Positions 52,332 through 61,712 are shown, numbered from the stretch's first letter. The stretch is 64,000 nucleotides of DNA from Phycisphaerales bacterium (GCA_020847535.1 JADLBU010000093.1:48744-112743), one strand, 5' to 3'. Notes: generated by a model not told the origin, from the sequence alone. Numbers and translations: made by a program.

Positions 52332-55130
52332 TCAGGTTGATTCCTGTTTGTGGATGGTCGCCCACACCTCCCGCTTGGCATCCAGATCCCGGAATTCCTT
52401 GCGGCCCATGACCATATCCGCGTAGATGGTCGCGATCTCACGCGGCCGCATCGTGAATCGCACCTGCGACCACTGGATCGGCTTGCCGCGCAGCTCGATG
52501 GGTTTGCCGTTCACGATCGCCCACTCCGGCGGATCGGCGGGTTCGACCGTGAGCCACCCCGTATCCAGCGGCGACCATCCGCCTTCAAGGCCCCTTCCCG
52601 AGGGAGGGGTTGGGGAGGGTTGCTCGCCGGGATCCCGAGTTTCCATTCCTCCCACGCCGCGATCGCACGGCTTCCCATCATTCAAAACCTCCCCCAACAG
52701 ATTCGTCTTCGCCGCCAGCGCGACCGGCCCCGCGAGCTTCAACACCACCGCCGCCGGCTCCCCATTCCACTCGACCAGCCTGATGACAAACGGATGCGTG
52801 CACGCTCCTCCCGATTCCTTGAACATCCGATGCCCCGCCCACGCAGGCAGGTGCTCTCCGGATTTCATGGATTCCCGGAAGAAGGCGTGGGCAAGAACGC
52901 CGCGAACAGCACAGACTTCAAGAGGTCCGAAGACTTCAGGCACACGATCGTCATAGGTCGGCGTGCCACCGCCGACGGGCCTCGCGCCGGTCGTCGTCAA
53001 GAGCGATTTGTATTCATCCGCTTCCTGCGCGAGGCGAGTCAGTTCAGAATCGATTGCAGGTTTGTGCGGGATGAGCGCGAAACGCGCAGCGCCGTACCCC
53101 GGTACGCCGTATCGCTGCTCATCCCATGGGTCGTACGCGGTCAGGACGACGCGCAATGTCTCACCACCCTCGAACCACTGCTGCGAGCCGTCGTGCATGA
53201 TCAGGACGCCCGATGAATCGATCCCCTCAACGTCAATCCACGACCGCGATGTCAGCGGCCTGTGCACGGCCTCAAACCATTGCGGCGATGTCATCCAGTC
53301 GCCGTGCGGATATTTGCGGCGCACCTGCAACCAGGGCTCGGCCGGCTCGGCGGAATAGCCGAAGTCGCTCCGCAGGTGCTGGTCGCCGGACCGTACGAAC
53401 TCGAGTTGAAGCGCGTAATCGAAGCCCGGGCCGGGACGGATCGGCATCTCGCCCTGTTCTTTGCGAAAGTCGACGGCAACTTCAAGCCCGTGTGAGCCGG
53501 GGAACATTCTGATGTGCACGGCACGTTCGCCGAACGTGTGCGTCATCATCACTTCCGGATGCCCATCCTCGTCTTCGATAAGCGTCATCTCCAAGCGATC
53601 CGAAGCGCGGCCATCCATCCTCAGTCGCAATCCGACGATGTGCGCGGCCGATGATGGATCGCCCACGAACGTGAGCTGTGCTCTCCTGAGATCAAACTCC
53701 GCGATGCCTGTCGGCAGGTCAAAGCGGACGCGATCGCCGTCACGGATGGCACGACTGTGCGAATCCGCATCGCCGCGCGGCAGCGCGTACCCGAACGGCG
53801 GATACAGCACATCGCCGATCGTGACACTCCAGCCGAGCGGATTTGTCCACGGGATCGCGGGCTCTCCAAAGAAGAGTCTCGAACTCAGGAGGGCAAGGGA
53901 CCGTCCGGAGACCTCCGCGGCGGACATTCTGGCTCGCTCCATCTGATGGTGACCGACAAAGCCGCATAGACCTTCACACTCGTGGTTGTCATGGTGCTGA
54001 CCCGCGAGCAGCTCGCGCCACGCCTCATCAAGCTCCCAGCCTGGATAGACATCCCAGCTTGCATATGGCCGGCCGAGAAGGCTTGCCATCGCGGAAATAG
54101 TCTCAGCATGGAGTATGGCTTCCTCCGTTTCTCGGCTGGTTCGCGGATGGGCATCGGCGTTCTTACCCAGCGTCATGCCATGCCAAACCTCATCCATCGA
54201 ATAGCGGCGGATAGGGATGTCGCGACGAATACCACCTCCCTGACGGTCGGGGTTGGCGAGCAACTCCTCAATCACCCCCGACACCGTCCGTGCCCTCACC
54301 TCAAACCGCGGATCCCCCATCAGCTCCTTCAATCGCGGCAGCAGCACCTCGCTCCGGCACATCCAGTCCTTGCTGGGCATCAGCTCCAGCCACTGAACGA
54401 TCGCCGGAGGGAAGGCGGATGAGAAGTCACTGGGCATCGGGCACTGGGCACTGGTGGAAGGCAAAGACGCGGATGCACCCGGTTTTCCACCAGTGCCCAG
54501 TGCCCAGTCCCCAGTGCCTTCCGCGCCAACGACCTTTTCGAGCAATCCATCAAACTCCTCCGGCCACTGATGCACATTCAGCTCATTCCGCGGCAGCGTC
54601 GGCAATCGCGTGCCATCGATCCCCTCCCACAGGATCAGTGAGCAAGGCTCCTTCGGAATCTCGGGCGTGTGCCAAGTCCACTGAAAGAACAGGCACGCGC
54701 CCGTGTACCCGCACTGGGCGAGCATCTGCGGGAGCTGCGGGAAGAAGTAGAACTCCTCCTCCCAAAACGCTCGCGGGCGCACCCCCAGCAATCGCCGGGT
54801 TGCCCGCACCCCATACGTCAACTGCCGGATGTTCGATTCCCCGCCATGAAACAGCCCGTACGGCTGGCCATACGAGCACCCCACCGGCTCGACTTTCCCC
54901 TCCGCGATCGCCGCCTTCAGCTTCGCGAGATGCTCCGGGCACTCGCTCGCCATCTTCTCATACCCGACCGCATCGAAATTGACATTCCCCCGCGCCCCGG
55001 TTTCCTCGATCAGCCGCAGCATGTCATCGACCGATCCAGGTAAAACGTCATACCCCCACAGCCACTGCATATCCACCCAGTGCATGTGGTTGCCGAAGGT
55101 GTAATAGAGCGGTCGGCGGTCGGCGGTCAT
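52332..55130 (-). CDS. GH38-like alpha-mannosidase
   Basis: A 932-residue protein. The N-terminal HxHxxD zinc motif is H15, H17, D20 ('NHMHWVDMQWLW'), which with 'EEEFYFFPQLPQMLAQCGYTGA' and 'MDEVWHGMTLGKNADAHPRTS' (in parts) matches GH38. A C-terminal beta region follows. Residues of about 205-232 are an insertion encoded by a heptamer-repeat hairpin (54433-54518) and do not look like family sequence. It probably removes alpha-mannosyl residues from glycans in concert with GH2. No signal peptide. The first codons also overlap a GGTCGGC-type heptamer run. Confidence 0.8.
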   Translation of the reverse strand: MTADRRPLYYTFGNHMHWVDMQWLWGYDVLPGSVDDMLRLIEETGARGNVNFDAVGYEKMASECPEHLAKLKAAIAEGKVEPVGCSYGQPYGLFHGGESNIRQLTYGVRATRRLLGVRPRAFWEEEFYFFPQLPQMLAQCGYTGACLFFQWTWHTPEIPKEPCSLILWEGIDGTRLPTLPRNELNVHQWPEEFDGLLEKVVGAEGTGDWALGTGGKPGASASLPSTSAQCPMPSDFSSAFPPAIVQWLELMPSKDWMCRSEVLLPRLKELMGDPRFEVRARTVSGVIEELLANPDRQGGGIRRDIPIRRYSMDEVWHGMTLGKNADAHPRTSRETEEAILHAETISAMASLLGRPYASWDVYPGWELDEAWRELLAGQHHDNHECEGLCGFVGHHQMERARMSAAEVSGRSLALLSSRLFFGEPAIPWTNPLGWSVTIGDVLYPPFGYALPRGDADSHSRAIRDGDRVRFDLPTGIAEFDLRRAQLTFVGDPSSAAHIVGLRLRMDGRASDRLEMTLIEDEDGHPEVMMTHTFGERAVHIRMFPGSHGLEVAVDFRKEQGEMPIRPGPGFDYALQLEFVRSGDQHLRSDFGYSAEPAEPWLQVRRKYPHGDWMTSPQWFEAVHRPLTSRSWIDVEGIDSSGVLIMHDGSQQWFEGGETLRVVLTAYDPWDEQRYGVPGYGAARFALIPHKPAIDSELTRLAQEADEYKSLLTTTGARPVGGGTPTYDDRVPEVFGPLEVCAVRGVLAHAFFRESMKSGEHLPAWAGHRMFKESGGACTHPFVIRLVEWNGEPAAVVLKLAGPVALAAKTNLLGEVLNDGKPCDRGVGGMETRDPGEQPSPTPPSGRGLEGGWSPLDTGWLTVEPADPPEWAIVNGKPIELRGKPIQWSQVRFTMRPREIATIYADMVMGRKEFRDLDAKREVWATIHKQEST
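54433..54518. repeat. Heptamer-repeat hairpin inside the GH38 frame
   Basis: Units GGCATCG, GGCACTG and GGCACTG on the left and CAGTGCC, CAGTGCC, CAGTCCC and CAGTGCC on the right. The 21-nt arms 54439-54459 and 54485-54505 are perfect inverse complements with a 25-nt loop. The insert is in frame. Confidence 0.9.
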
Positions 55131-55131
55131 G
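55111..55131. repeat. GGTCGGC heptamer run at the GH38 start codon
   Basis: Two copies of GGTCGGC and one GGTCATG, covering the ATG at 55128-55130. Confidence 0.6.
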
Positions 55132-55160
55132 GGCGAAAGTGTAACGGGAATACAAAGGCA

Positions 55161-55217
55161 GTCCTGAGTCCTGTGGTCCTAAGTCCTGGGTGGGCCGCAC
55201 TCAGCACCCAGCAGTTC
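55161..55217. repeat. Heptamer-phased repeats between GH38 and the next gene
   Basis: Units GTCCTGA, GTCCTGT, GGTCCTA and AGTCCTG (55161-55188), then GCACTCA, GCACCCA and GCAGTTC (55197-55217). Confidence 0.65.
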
Positions 55218-55222
55218 CCGAC

Positions 55223-56170
55223 TTACAACAGCTTCAGCCGCTTCAGATCCTCGATCGGCTCATCAAACGCGCAGCTCCCGAACGAGAGCGCAAAGCTCTC
55301 CCGCGCCAGCGCCACATCCGTCACGCTCGCCAGGTATTCCTTCCACCCCAGGATCTCCTCGCTGAACCGGAAGTTATCCATGTCCTCTTCCTGCAGGATC
55401 ATCCGCGTCAGGTTCTCATCAGGCTTGATCGCCCGTACAAGTGCTGCCGCGACCAAGAGGTTCAGGAACCCGTGCATCTTGCACGAAGCGCTGTCGGGCT
55501 GGTACGTGAGCTTGTGAACCCCCCGCAGCGGGTGGTGCAGCCCCGCGGTCGCCTTGAACGGCACATCGACGGCTGCGCACGCGTGCAGGAACGCCGCGAT
55601 CTCATCCGCCGTCGGGAAGGCGTTGCCGACCACACCCCCGGTACGGATCTTCGCGCCCGCGGAGTTGCCCGCGAGCGCAGTCACGAAGCCCCGGCAATCC
55701 GTCGTCACCGGGAACTCAAAGAACGGAAAAATGTCCTCGGGCAGCTCATCGAGCACCGCATCGATCTGCTGGGCATCGCTGATCTTGATCTCGGCCATGT
55801 CGATCCGCGCCAGCCCCGCGGTCTCGACCGAGTGCCGCTGGTTGAACTCATCGATCACCGGCAGGTCGGCGAGCAGCTTGTCCATGTCCTGGGCATCCAT
55901 CAGCACGCTGATGCCCCAGGGCTCGGATGCATCGACCCGCTCCCGGTACCCGCTGGTCGCGAACGTGCCGGGCATGAGCGCAGCGCCCGCCCGGGAGAAA
56001 TCGGCGAGCTTCCCGACCGGGCAGATGAACCGTCCCAGCATCCACTCGTGCTCCCCCGCCCGCGCCCGCGCGTAGGTCTCGACGGCATCATCCATGCCCA
56101 GCGCAGCGGGAGGAAACAGCCCGGCATAGTCGATGATGTCGATCAAAAGCGTCCGCAGTGATCGCGTCAT
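55223..56170 (-). CDS. Conserved-looking hypothetical protein
   Basis: A 315-residue cytoplasmic protein. 'MTRSLRTLLIDIIDYAGLFPPAALGMDDAVETY' is a distinctive start (in parts), followed by 'ARAGEHEWMLGRFICPV' and a Gly/His stretch 'GGVVGNAFPTADEIAAFLHACAAVDVPFKATAGLHHPLRG' (in parts). The last block 'WKEYLASVTDVALARESFALSFGSCAFDEP' is long and well ordered. The fold looks TIM-barrel-like. I do not recognise a family; the position between the mannosidase and esterase suggests a sugar-related role. Confidence 0.7.
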   Translation of the reverse strand: MTRSLRTLLIDIIDYAGLFPPAALGMDDAVETYARARAGEHEWMLGRFICPVGKLADFSRAGAALMPGTFATSGYRERVDASEPWGISVLMDAQDMDKLLADLPVIDEFNQRHSVETAGLARIDMAEIKISDAQQIDAVLDELPEDIFPFFEFPVTTDCRGFVTALAGNSAGAKIRTGGVVGNAFPTADEIAAFLHACAAVDVPFKATAGLHHPLRGVHKLTYQPDSASCKMHGFLNLLVAAALVRAIKPDENLTRMILQEEDMDNFRFSEEILGWKEYLASVTDVALARESFALSFGSCAFDEPIEDLKRLKLL

Positions 56171-56228
56171 ATCCACCCCTGCATGGCCCGGCCATGCATC
56201 TCGCGGTCGAGCCGCCCGCACTGTCCTT

Positions 56229-57869
56229 CTACTTGCTGAGCGTAGCCACCAGGCGCCACAGCTCGTGCGGCGCCAGCGACCTCCCGGTCCGCTGGTTGAA
56301 CTCCCAGACCATACGGTCAAAGGCCGGCGTGTACGGCAACTGGTCGCGTTGCCCTGTGGTGCCCACCGTACTCTGAATCAGCTCTGTGAGTAAACGCTCA
56401 TCATCCGGAGGCACCGCGGGCTTGGTCCCGGGGGATCTCCCCAGCCGCGGCAGCCGGCCCGCCTTGCGGATGTTGTGCAGCTTGTGGAACGCCTCCCGAT
56501 CCGACAGGTCCGGGAAGTTCCCCCGCGCCGCCGCCATGATCTCTTCAAACTGCGGTGTGTACGGCAGATCATCCAGAGTCCGCCCGGCGAGCTTGTACGC
56601 TTGGCAGAGGATGCGCTCCAGCGACAGTTGCCCATCTTCGGTCGCACCGGCGGACGGTGCGATCGGATCTGCCGCGGGCGCCTCCGGCTTGGCTCCTCCG
56701 CCAAACAGCGAGGGCTGCGCTGCTTCCTGGGTTCTCCTGGCCCCAGGTTCGCCCCTGGCTGGATCGTCCGGCGCCCGATCACCCGTCTCCAGCACATCCA
56801 TGAACGGCCCGATCCCCTCGTGCGCTGGCCGCGATGGATCCAGGAACGCATCCACCGCCCGATCGAAGATCGCGTGCCGTCGGGCGTTGCGGATCCCGCC
56901 ATCAAAGTGCCCGTACGGCGTGATGAACCGCCACTTCTCCCCAGGCGCGCATGCCAGCGCGTTGTACACCGCCGCCGCGGATGGCGCCGGCACCACATCA
57001 TCCCGATGCGCCAGCTTGCAGAGCGTCGGGATGCACACGCTGGTTGCATGCACCACCGAATCGGCAAGCAGCAGTGAATCCACGAACTTCTCGGCGTGCT
57101 CCTGGTGGTTTGCGAACAGCTCCCGGATGTGCGAACCCGTCCCCGCCGCGATTGCCCCCTTTTGTTGCAGCCGCCAGAGCCAATCCCCAAGCGTCGGATG
57201 TCCGATCGCCAGCCTCGCGAACGTTCCCTGCCGCGCTGTGCGCGCTGCGGCGAGCACCGCCAGCCCGCCACCCAGCGATTCGCCGTGCAGATACACCGGC
57301 TGACCCCCACCCATCCACCGCGCCAGCGCCCGCGCAGCGTTGACGACATCGGCGATCGCCTCGGGCACGATCCACATCGTCACCTGCGTCGATGGCGGGG
57401 CATCCTCGGCGGCGATCAACGCTTCGAGACCGTGGCAGATCCACCCCGCCGGTGCATCGCTCACGCATCCGGTATCGAGCGCAGAACCCGGAAACCCGCG
57501 AACACGGATCGCGAGCGTCGCCACTCCGCGCGAAGCCAGCCACTCCCAGCGCTCCCGCTCCCCCGCAAGCGGGCCGATGCGTCCATCCCCGTGCATCGCA
57601 ACCACCCCCGCGCGCACGGGAGTCCCATGCGGGGGCTCGACCAAGAGCGCCCCGATCCGCACATGCCGCAGTGATTCAAACTGATGGCTCGCCGTCGGAT
57701 CCGTGTTGTCGGTCGATGCCGCCGTGATCGGCCGGATTCCCGGTGCGATCCCCGCGACCGCCTTGTCCCATGCGTTCCAGAACGCCCCGTGCCGCCACGA
57801 CGGAGCCGTCCTGCCCACATGGGCAAGAGTCTGGATCGCGGAGAGGCCAAAGTCTTCTGGAAGCAGCAT
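56229..57869 (-). CDS. CE7-like (acetylxylan esterase-type) alpha/beta hydrolase with repeated C-terminal module
   Basis: A 546-residue protein. Residues 80-340 are an alpha/beta-hydrolase resembling acetylxylan esterase: nucleophile S198 in 'HGESLGGGLAV', Asp in 'LAHRDDVVPAPSAAAVYNA', His in 'TPYGHFDGG'. It probably deacetylates sugar esters. After a Pro/Ala-rich linker come two related ~40-residue modules, both opening LPYTP ('DDLPYTPQFEEIMAAARG' and 'DQLPYTPAFDRMVWEFNQRTG'). The start at 57869 lies 27 nt after the next gene's stop; a longer start at 57935 would overlap it. Confidence 0.78.
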   Translation of the reverse strand: MLLPEDFGLSAIQTLAHVGRTAPSWRHGAFWNAWDKAVAGIAPGIRPITAASTDNTDPTASHQFESLRHVRIGALLVEPPHGTPVRAGVVAMHGDGRIGPLAGERERWEWLASRGVATLAIRVRGFPGSALDTGCVSDAPAGWICHGLEALIAAEDAPPSTQVTMWIVPEAIADVVNAARALARWMGGGQPVYLHGESLGGGLAVLAAARTARQGTFARLAIGHPTLGDWLWRLQQKGAIAAGTGSHIRELFANHQEHAEKFVDSLLLADSVVHATSVCIPTLCKLAHRDDVVPAPSAAAVYNALACAPGEKWRFITPYGHFDGGIRNARRHAIFDRAVDAFLDPSRPAHEGIGPFMDVLETGDRAPDDPARGEPGARRTQEAAQPSLFGGGAKPEAPAADPIAPSAGATEDGQLSLERILCQAYKLAGRTLDDLPYTPQFEEIMAAARGNFPDLSDREAFHKLHNIRKAGRLPRLGRSPGTKPAVPPDDERLLTELIQSTVGTTGQRDQLPYTPAFDRMVWEFNQRTGRSLAPHELWRLVATLSK

Positions 57870-57895
57870 GGTCTTGGCGTCGTGCGAGTCGGTTC

Positions 57896-59239
57896 CTATT
57901 CCTGCCAATCCTTGCCGAAGGGCTGGCCGTTCCACTCGGCGATCCAGATCTGGCTGCTGCCGCGATCTTCATTGGGGGACTTGGGACCGCGCTGGCTGGT
58001 CCACATCACGAGCTGGCCATCGTTGCTGAACGTCGGCAGCACATCGGCCCCCTCGGCAAACGTGATGCGGCGATGGCGGAGCTGGTCGGCCTTCCCCTCG
58101 GCGAGCTTCGACCTGTCGATCTCGACCGCGAACACCTCGTAGTTGCTGTGCCCCATGCGGCTGGTGCCGTAGACCAGGAACGCGCCCGAGGGATGCCAGT
58201 ACGGAGCCCAGTTCACGCTCTCGTTGCTGGTCACCTGGTATTCCCGGGCGATCCCCGTCGGGATCGCCGTGCCGTCATCACCCGTCTCGAACCTCAGATC
58301 GGCGATGTAGAGCTGGAGCAGGTCGTTGCCCTTGCGATCGCTGCGATAACAGATGGACTTTCCATCGGGTGAGAAGAACGGTCCCCCGTCATACCCCGGC
58401 GCGACGACCAACGGCAGGTGCTTGGTCGTCCTGGTGTCGTAGAGATAGATATCCGCATCCGCGCGGCCATCGGGCGTCGTCTTGGCCGCATCGACGTTCA
58501 CGTAGAGCACGAAGCGACCCGTCTTGTCCCACGAGCACTCGGCGTCATACCCCTCGCGATGAAACAGCGGGTTGGCGAGGTAGTCGGTGCCGCAATGGGC
58601 CTGGTGCTCTCGATTGAGCGACAGCACGATCGGCCGCACCGTCTGCGTCACCACATCCATCTCGCTCGGGAACGCCCAGCGATACCTGTTGGTCCCGACC
58701 TGGAACCCAGCCTTCTCATCCTGCGCCGGCTCCCCGATCGTCGAGCCGTACATGATCCGCGCCGGATCTGTCGGATGGAACCACCCGCACGTGTTCGCCG
58801 ACATCGGCGGGCTGACGCAGATCGGCTCCTCCGTGCCCGTGATGTGCCCCTGGGCATCCCGCAGGAGCTTGGCGACATACATCGCGTAGAACGAACTGGG
58901 CTTGTCCAAATCAGATTTGGGCACCGCGATCCCCTGGAAGATGATCCAGGTCGCATCGGGGTTGAAATACTGCTCACCCGCCTTGATGAACTTCGTCCGC
59001 GAAGTCACCTGCACATGCCTCGTCATCAGCGCCGATTCACGGCTCTTCCAGTCCAGCGGGGATTCGGTGCGGGGCTGAGCTCCGCTCGACGCTGAGGTCG
59101 GGCTCGCCGCTTGGGAGCCATCGGCGCTCGAATCCTTGGAACCGCCCGTCGCCTTCTGGTCAGCGCAGCCGGCGAGAGCCGACCCAAGGGCCGTCACGAG
59201 ACAAAGGGATGTGAGAACTCCATTCCGGGAATGCATCAT
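57896..59239 (-). CDS. Lipoprotein with TolB-like beta-propeller repeats
   Basis: A 447-residue protein. The lipobox is LAGC with Cys25, so it is a lipid-anchored exported protein. A Ser/Ala-rich linker follows, and the rest holds WD40/PD40-like repeats ('GPFFSPDGKSICYRSDRKGND', 'NWAPYWHPSGAFLVYGTSR', 'DVLPTFSNDGQLVMWTSQRG'). Such propellers act as binding platforms or lack enzyme activity. It heads the leftward run, divergent from the BatA/VWA gene, with 109 nt between. The start is 59239; 59236 is also an ATG. No Shine-Dalgarno. Confidence 0.8.
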   Translation of the reverse strand: MMHSRNGVLTSLCLVTALGSALAGCADQKATGGSKDSSADGSQAASPTSASSGAQPRTESPLDWKSRESALMTRHVQVTSRTKFIKAGEQYFNPDATWIIFQGIAVPKSDLDKPSSFYAMYVAKLLRDAQGHITGTEEPICVSPPMSANTCGWFHPTDPARIMYGSTIGEPAQDEKAGFQVGTNRYRWAFPSEMDVVTQTVRPIVLSLNREHQAHCGTDYLANPLFHREGYDAECSWDKTGRFVLYVNVDAAKTTPDGRADADIYLYDTRTTKHLPLVVAPGYDGGPFFSPDGKSICYRSDRKGNDLLQLYIADLRFETGDDGTAIPTGIAREYQVTSNESVNWAPYWHPSGAFLVYGTSRMGHSNYEVFAVEIDRSKLAEGKADQLRHRRITFAEGADVLPTFSNDGQLVMWTSQRGPKSPNEDRGSSQIWIAEWNGQPFGKDWQE

Positions 59240-59348
59240 TGCGCGATTGTTGGCACCCCTACGCCCGCGGGCACTACCGGGCCTCGTCCAGCTTCCCCTC
59301 CCGGCCTGATCACCGGATAAACCCATACCGGCTCTCTACAGTCGCCCG

Positions 59349-61463
59349 ATGGTGTTGCTCGCACCAATGGCAGCGCTGATCGCGGCGGCCATCGCCTTCC
59401 CGGTACTGGCGATCTTCTATCTATTGAAACTCCGTCGCCGGCCCGTCCGCATCAGCTCCACCCTCCTCTGGCAGCAGGCCTACGAGGATCTCGAAGCCAA
59501 CATCCCCTGGCGATGGGTTCGCCCTTCATGGCTCGTGCTTCTGCACGCACTGTTGGTCGCCCTGGTAGTCCTGGCGATCGGCAGGCCCGCCATCCACGCC
59601 CACGGCCCCGTCGCCAGCCGCATGGTCTTCATCATCGACCGCTCCGCATCCATGAGCGCCCTGGATGGGGATCCGCGCATCACCGAATCCGACGATGGCC
59701 TCCCCATCACCCGCCTCCGCGAAGCACAGGCCCGCGCCCGCTCCATCATCGACGATTCCATGCGCATGGGCCGACGCATCGAGGCCGCCGTCATATCGAT
59801 CGCCGCCGAGGCACAGGGACTCACCTCCATGACCTCCGATCGCCGCCTTCTCCAGGAAACGATCGCCGGGATCACCCCCACCGATCAACCCCTCGACCTT
59901 CAGCAGGCCCTCCGGCTCGCCGAGGCGATCCTCGGCAAGCGAGACACCACCGGCAGTGAGCCCGCCGACCCCGAAGCCGCACCGCTTGTCATCTTCCTCA
60001 GCGATGGCAGCCTCCCCGCCGGAGAGCCGCTCTCGATCTCCGGCGCAGCCCTCCGCCTCGAACGCGTCGGCCCCCCGCCCGACCTTGCCTTGACAGGCCC
60101 CGATTCCCAACCCGATGTCCAGCCCGCCGGCCGCGACAACGTCGGAATCACCACGCTCAGCGCTCGCCGCGATGAAGCAAATCCCGCCGTTGTCCGCGTA
60201 TTCGTTCAGATCGCAAGCGCCCTCCGCCGCGCGCGCGACCTGCCGATCACCGTCTCGCTCGCCGGAATCGAACGCCAGCGCCGCGCGATCGAAGTCCCCG
60301 CCGCGACCGCCGAGTCGCCCGGCATCCAGGCGACGACCTTCGAGATCCAGACCCGTGATGCCGGAGTCCTCACGGTCGCGCTGATCGCCGATGATCTGCT
60401 CGCCTCCGACAATCAAGCCTCGCTCCTGCTCGATGCCCCGCGCTCCCCGGAGATCCTGCTGGTCGTGCCCGATGAATCCCCGACCGAGCAAGCCGCAACC
60501 GTCGAGGAGCCCCTCACGCCCGCCTGGCTCCTGGAGAGCATCCTCACCGAACTCCGCCCCTCCCGCCTCCAGATCGCCAAGGCCTCCGAGGCCGATGGCC
60601 TGATCCGCGCTGCCGCAGGCGCCTTCGACCTCATCGTCCTAGATCGCACCGCGCCCCCGATCCTGCCCGCCGTGCCCACCCTCTCGCTGGGCGCGGGACT
60701 TCCCAGCATCGGGATCACCATCTCACCCGCGACAGCGGGCGCCCCCGATCGCGATTTCATCCTCTCCTGGGAGCGATCCCACCCCATCCTGCGCGATGTC
60801 TCCCTCGACACCGTCTTTGCGCTCGCCCCGGCGAGCATCCAGTTCGCGCCGATCGACCCCGCAAACACCGGAGAACTCCAGCGCACCGACCTGGCCTTGG
60901 GCGCCAGCGGCCCCATGATCTCGCTCTTAGACGTAGGGGGGGTTCGTCACATAGTGCTCGCCTTCGACCTGGGCCGCTCCAACTGGGGCCTCCAAGTCGG
61001 CTTCCCCATCTTCCTCGTCAACGCCCTCGATTACCTGACCCTCCGCGGATCCCAGCAGTCCGCCGCCGCCCTTCGGACCGCCGATCCCATCGAGCTCGCC
61101 GCTCCCGCCAATCTCGCCACCATCGTGCTCGAAGGCCCCACCCGTCGCGAGATCCGGCTCCCCGATACGGCGAGCACCGCGAGCGCTGAGCGCACCGTCT
61201 CCATCGGCCGCCTCGAGCGAGCCGGCATCTACACCGCGCAGCCATCCAGGGTCCGCCCCGTGATGATCCCCGTGAGCCTCCTGGATCCACTGGAGAGCGC
61301 CCTGGGTGTCTCCGAACAGATCAACATCCGCTCCCGAGGCTCCGCCGGCGATGACCGGGCCGCTCCCTCCCTCCCGCGCGAGATCGGCGACTACCTCCTG
61401 CTCGCCGCCCTGGGCCTGCTCATCGTGGAATGGATCGTGTACACGCGCAGCGCCAGGGTCTGA
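59349..61463 (+). CDS. BatA/VWA-domain membrane protein
   Basis: A 704-residue membrane protein. 'FLLKLRRRPVRISSTLLWQQ'-type sequence near residues 20-45 is the BatA N-terminal domain between two membrane helices ('ALIAAAIAFPVLAIFYLL', 'LLHALLVALVVLAIG'). The VWA domain starts near residue 93 with the MIDAS motif DRSAS. 'EPADPEAAPLVIFLSDGS' is the VWA Asp loop. A C-terminal helix (about 680-700) anchors the end. Family members work with MoxR ATPases; none is adjacent. Confidence 0.85.
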   Translation: MVLLAPMAALIAAAIAFPVLAIFYLLKLRRRPVRISSTLLWQQAYEDLEANIPWRWVRPSWLVLLHALLVALVVLAIGRPAIHAHGPVASRMVFIIDRSASMSALDGDPRITESDDGLPITRLREAQARARSIIDDSMRMGRRIEAAVISIAAEAQGLTSMTSDRRLLQETIAGITPTDQPLDLQQALRLAEAILGKRDTTGSEPADPEAAPLVIFLSDGSLPAGEPLSISGAALRLERVGPPPDLALTGPDSQPDVQPAGRDNVGITTLSARRDEANPAVVRVFVQIASALRRARDLPITVSLAGIERQRRAIEVPAATAESPGIQATTFEIQTRDAGVLTVALIADDLLASDNQASLLLDAPRSPEILLVVPDESPTEQAATVEEPLTPAWLLESILTELRPSRLQIAKASEADGLIRAAAGAFDLIVLDRTAPPILPAVPTLSLGAGLPSIGITISPATAGAPDRDFILSWERSHPILRDVSLDTVFALAPASIQFAPIDPANTGELQRTDLALGASGPMISLLDVGGVRHIVLAFDLGRSNWGLQVGFPIFLVNALDYLTLRGSQQSAAALRTADPIELAAPANLATIVLEGPTRREIRLPDTASTASAERTVSIGRLERAGIYTAQPSRVRPVMIPVSLLDPLESALGVSEQINIRSRGSAGDDRAAPSLPREIGDYLLLAALGLLIVEWIVYTRSARV

Positions 61464-61513
61464 TCTCCCGAGCGAAACCGAACGTGCGATCGGCAGTGGC
61501 TGTTTCCGGATGT

Positions 61514-61561
61514 GTTCACATGCCTGTGAACTCAGTTGTCTGTTCACAGGTTCTGTAAACA
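61514..61561. promoter_or_regulatory. Cluster of TGTGAAC/GTTCACA half-sites
   Basis: GTTCACA (61514-61520), TGTGAAC (61525-61531) and GTTCACA (61542-61548), with CCTGTGAAC-N10-GTTCACAGG as an exact 9-bp inverted repeat (61523-61550). CTGTAAACAG (61552-61561) follows. Candidate operators upstream of the PEP-CTERM gene at 61713. Confidence 0.5.
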
Positions 61562-61643
61562 GCGGGATTCAATCTCGTGCGCACCACAGGTTTGGCGGAA
61601 ACACAGGCAAGAAAACTCAAAGATAAAAAGGCCTTGCAACCGA

Positions 61644-61654
61644 GGGGGGGGGGG
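61644..61654 (+). repeat. Run of 11 G upstream of a PEP-CTERM gene
   Basis: Eleven consecutive G, 59 nt before the ATG at 61713. Long enough to slip during replication. Confidence 0.8.
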
Positions 61655-61712
61655 CATTAGCGTATGGAACTGTGGCGCTGCCGTTCCGGCCGCGCCGCGA
61701 GGGAGCCATGTC

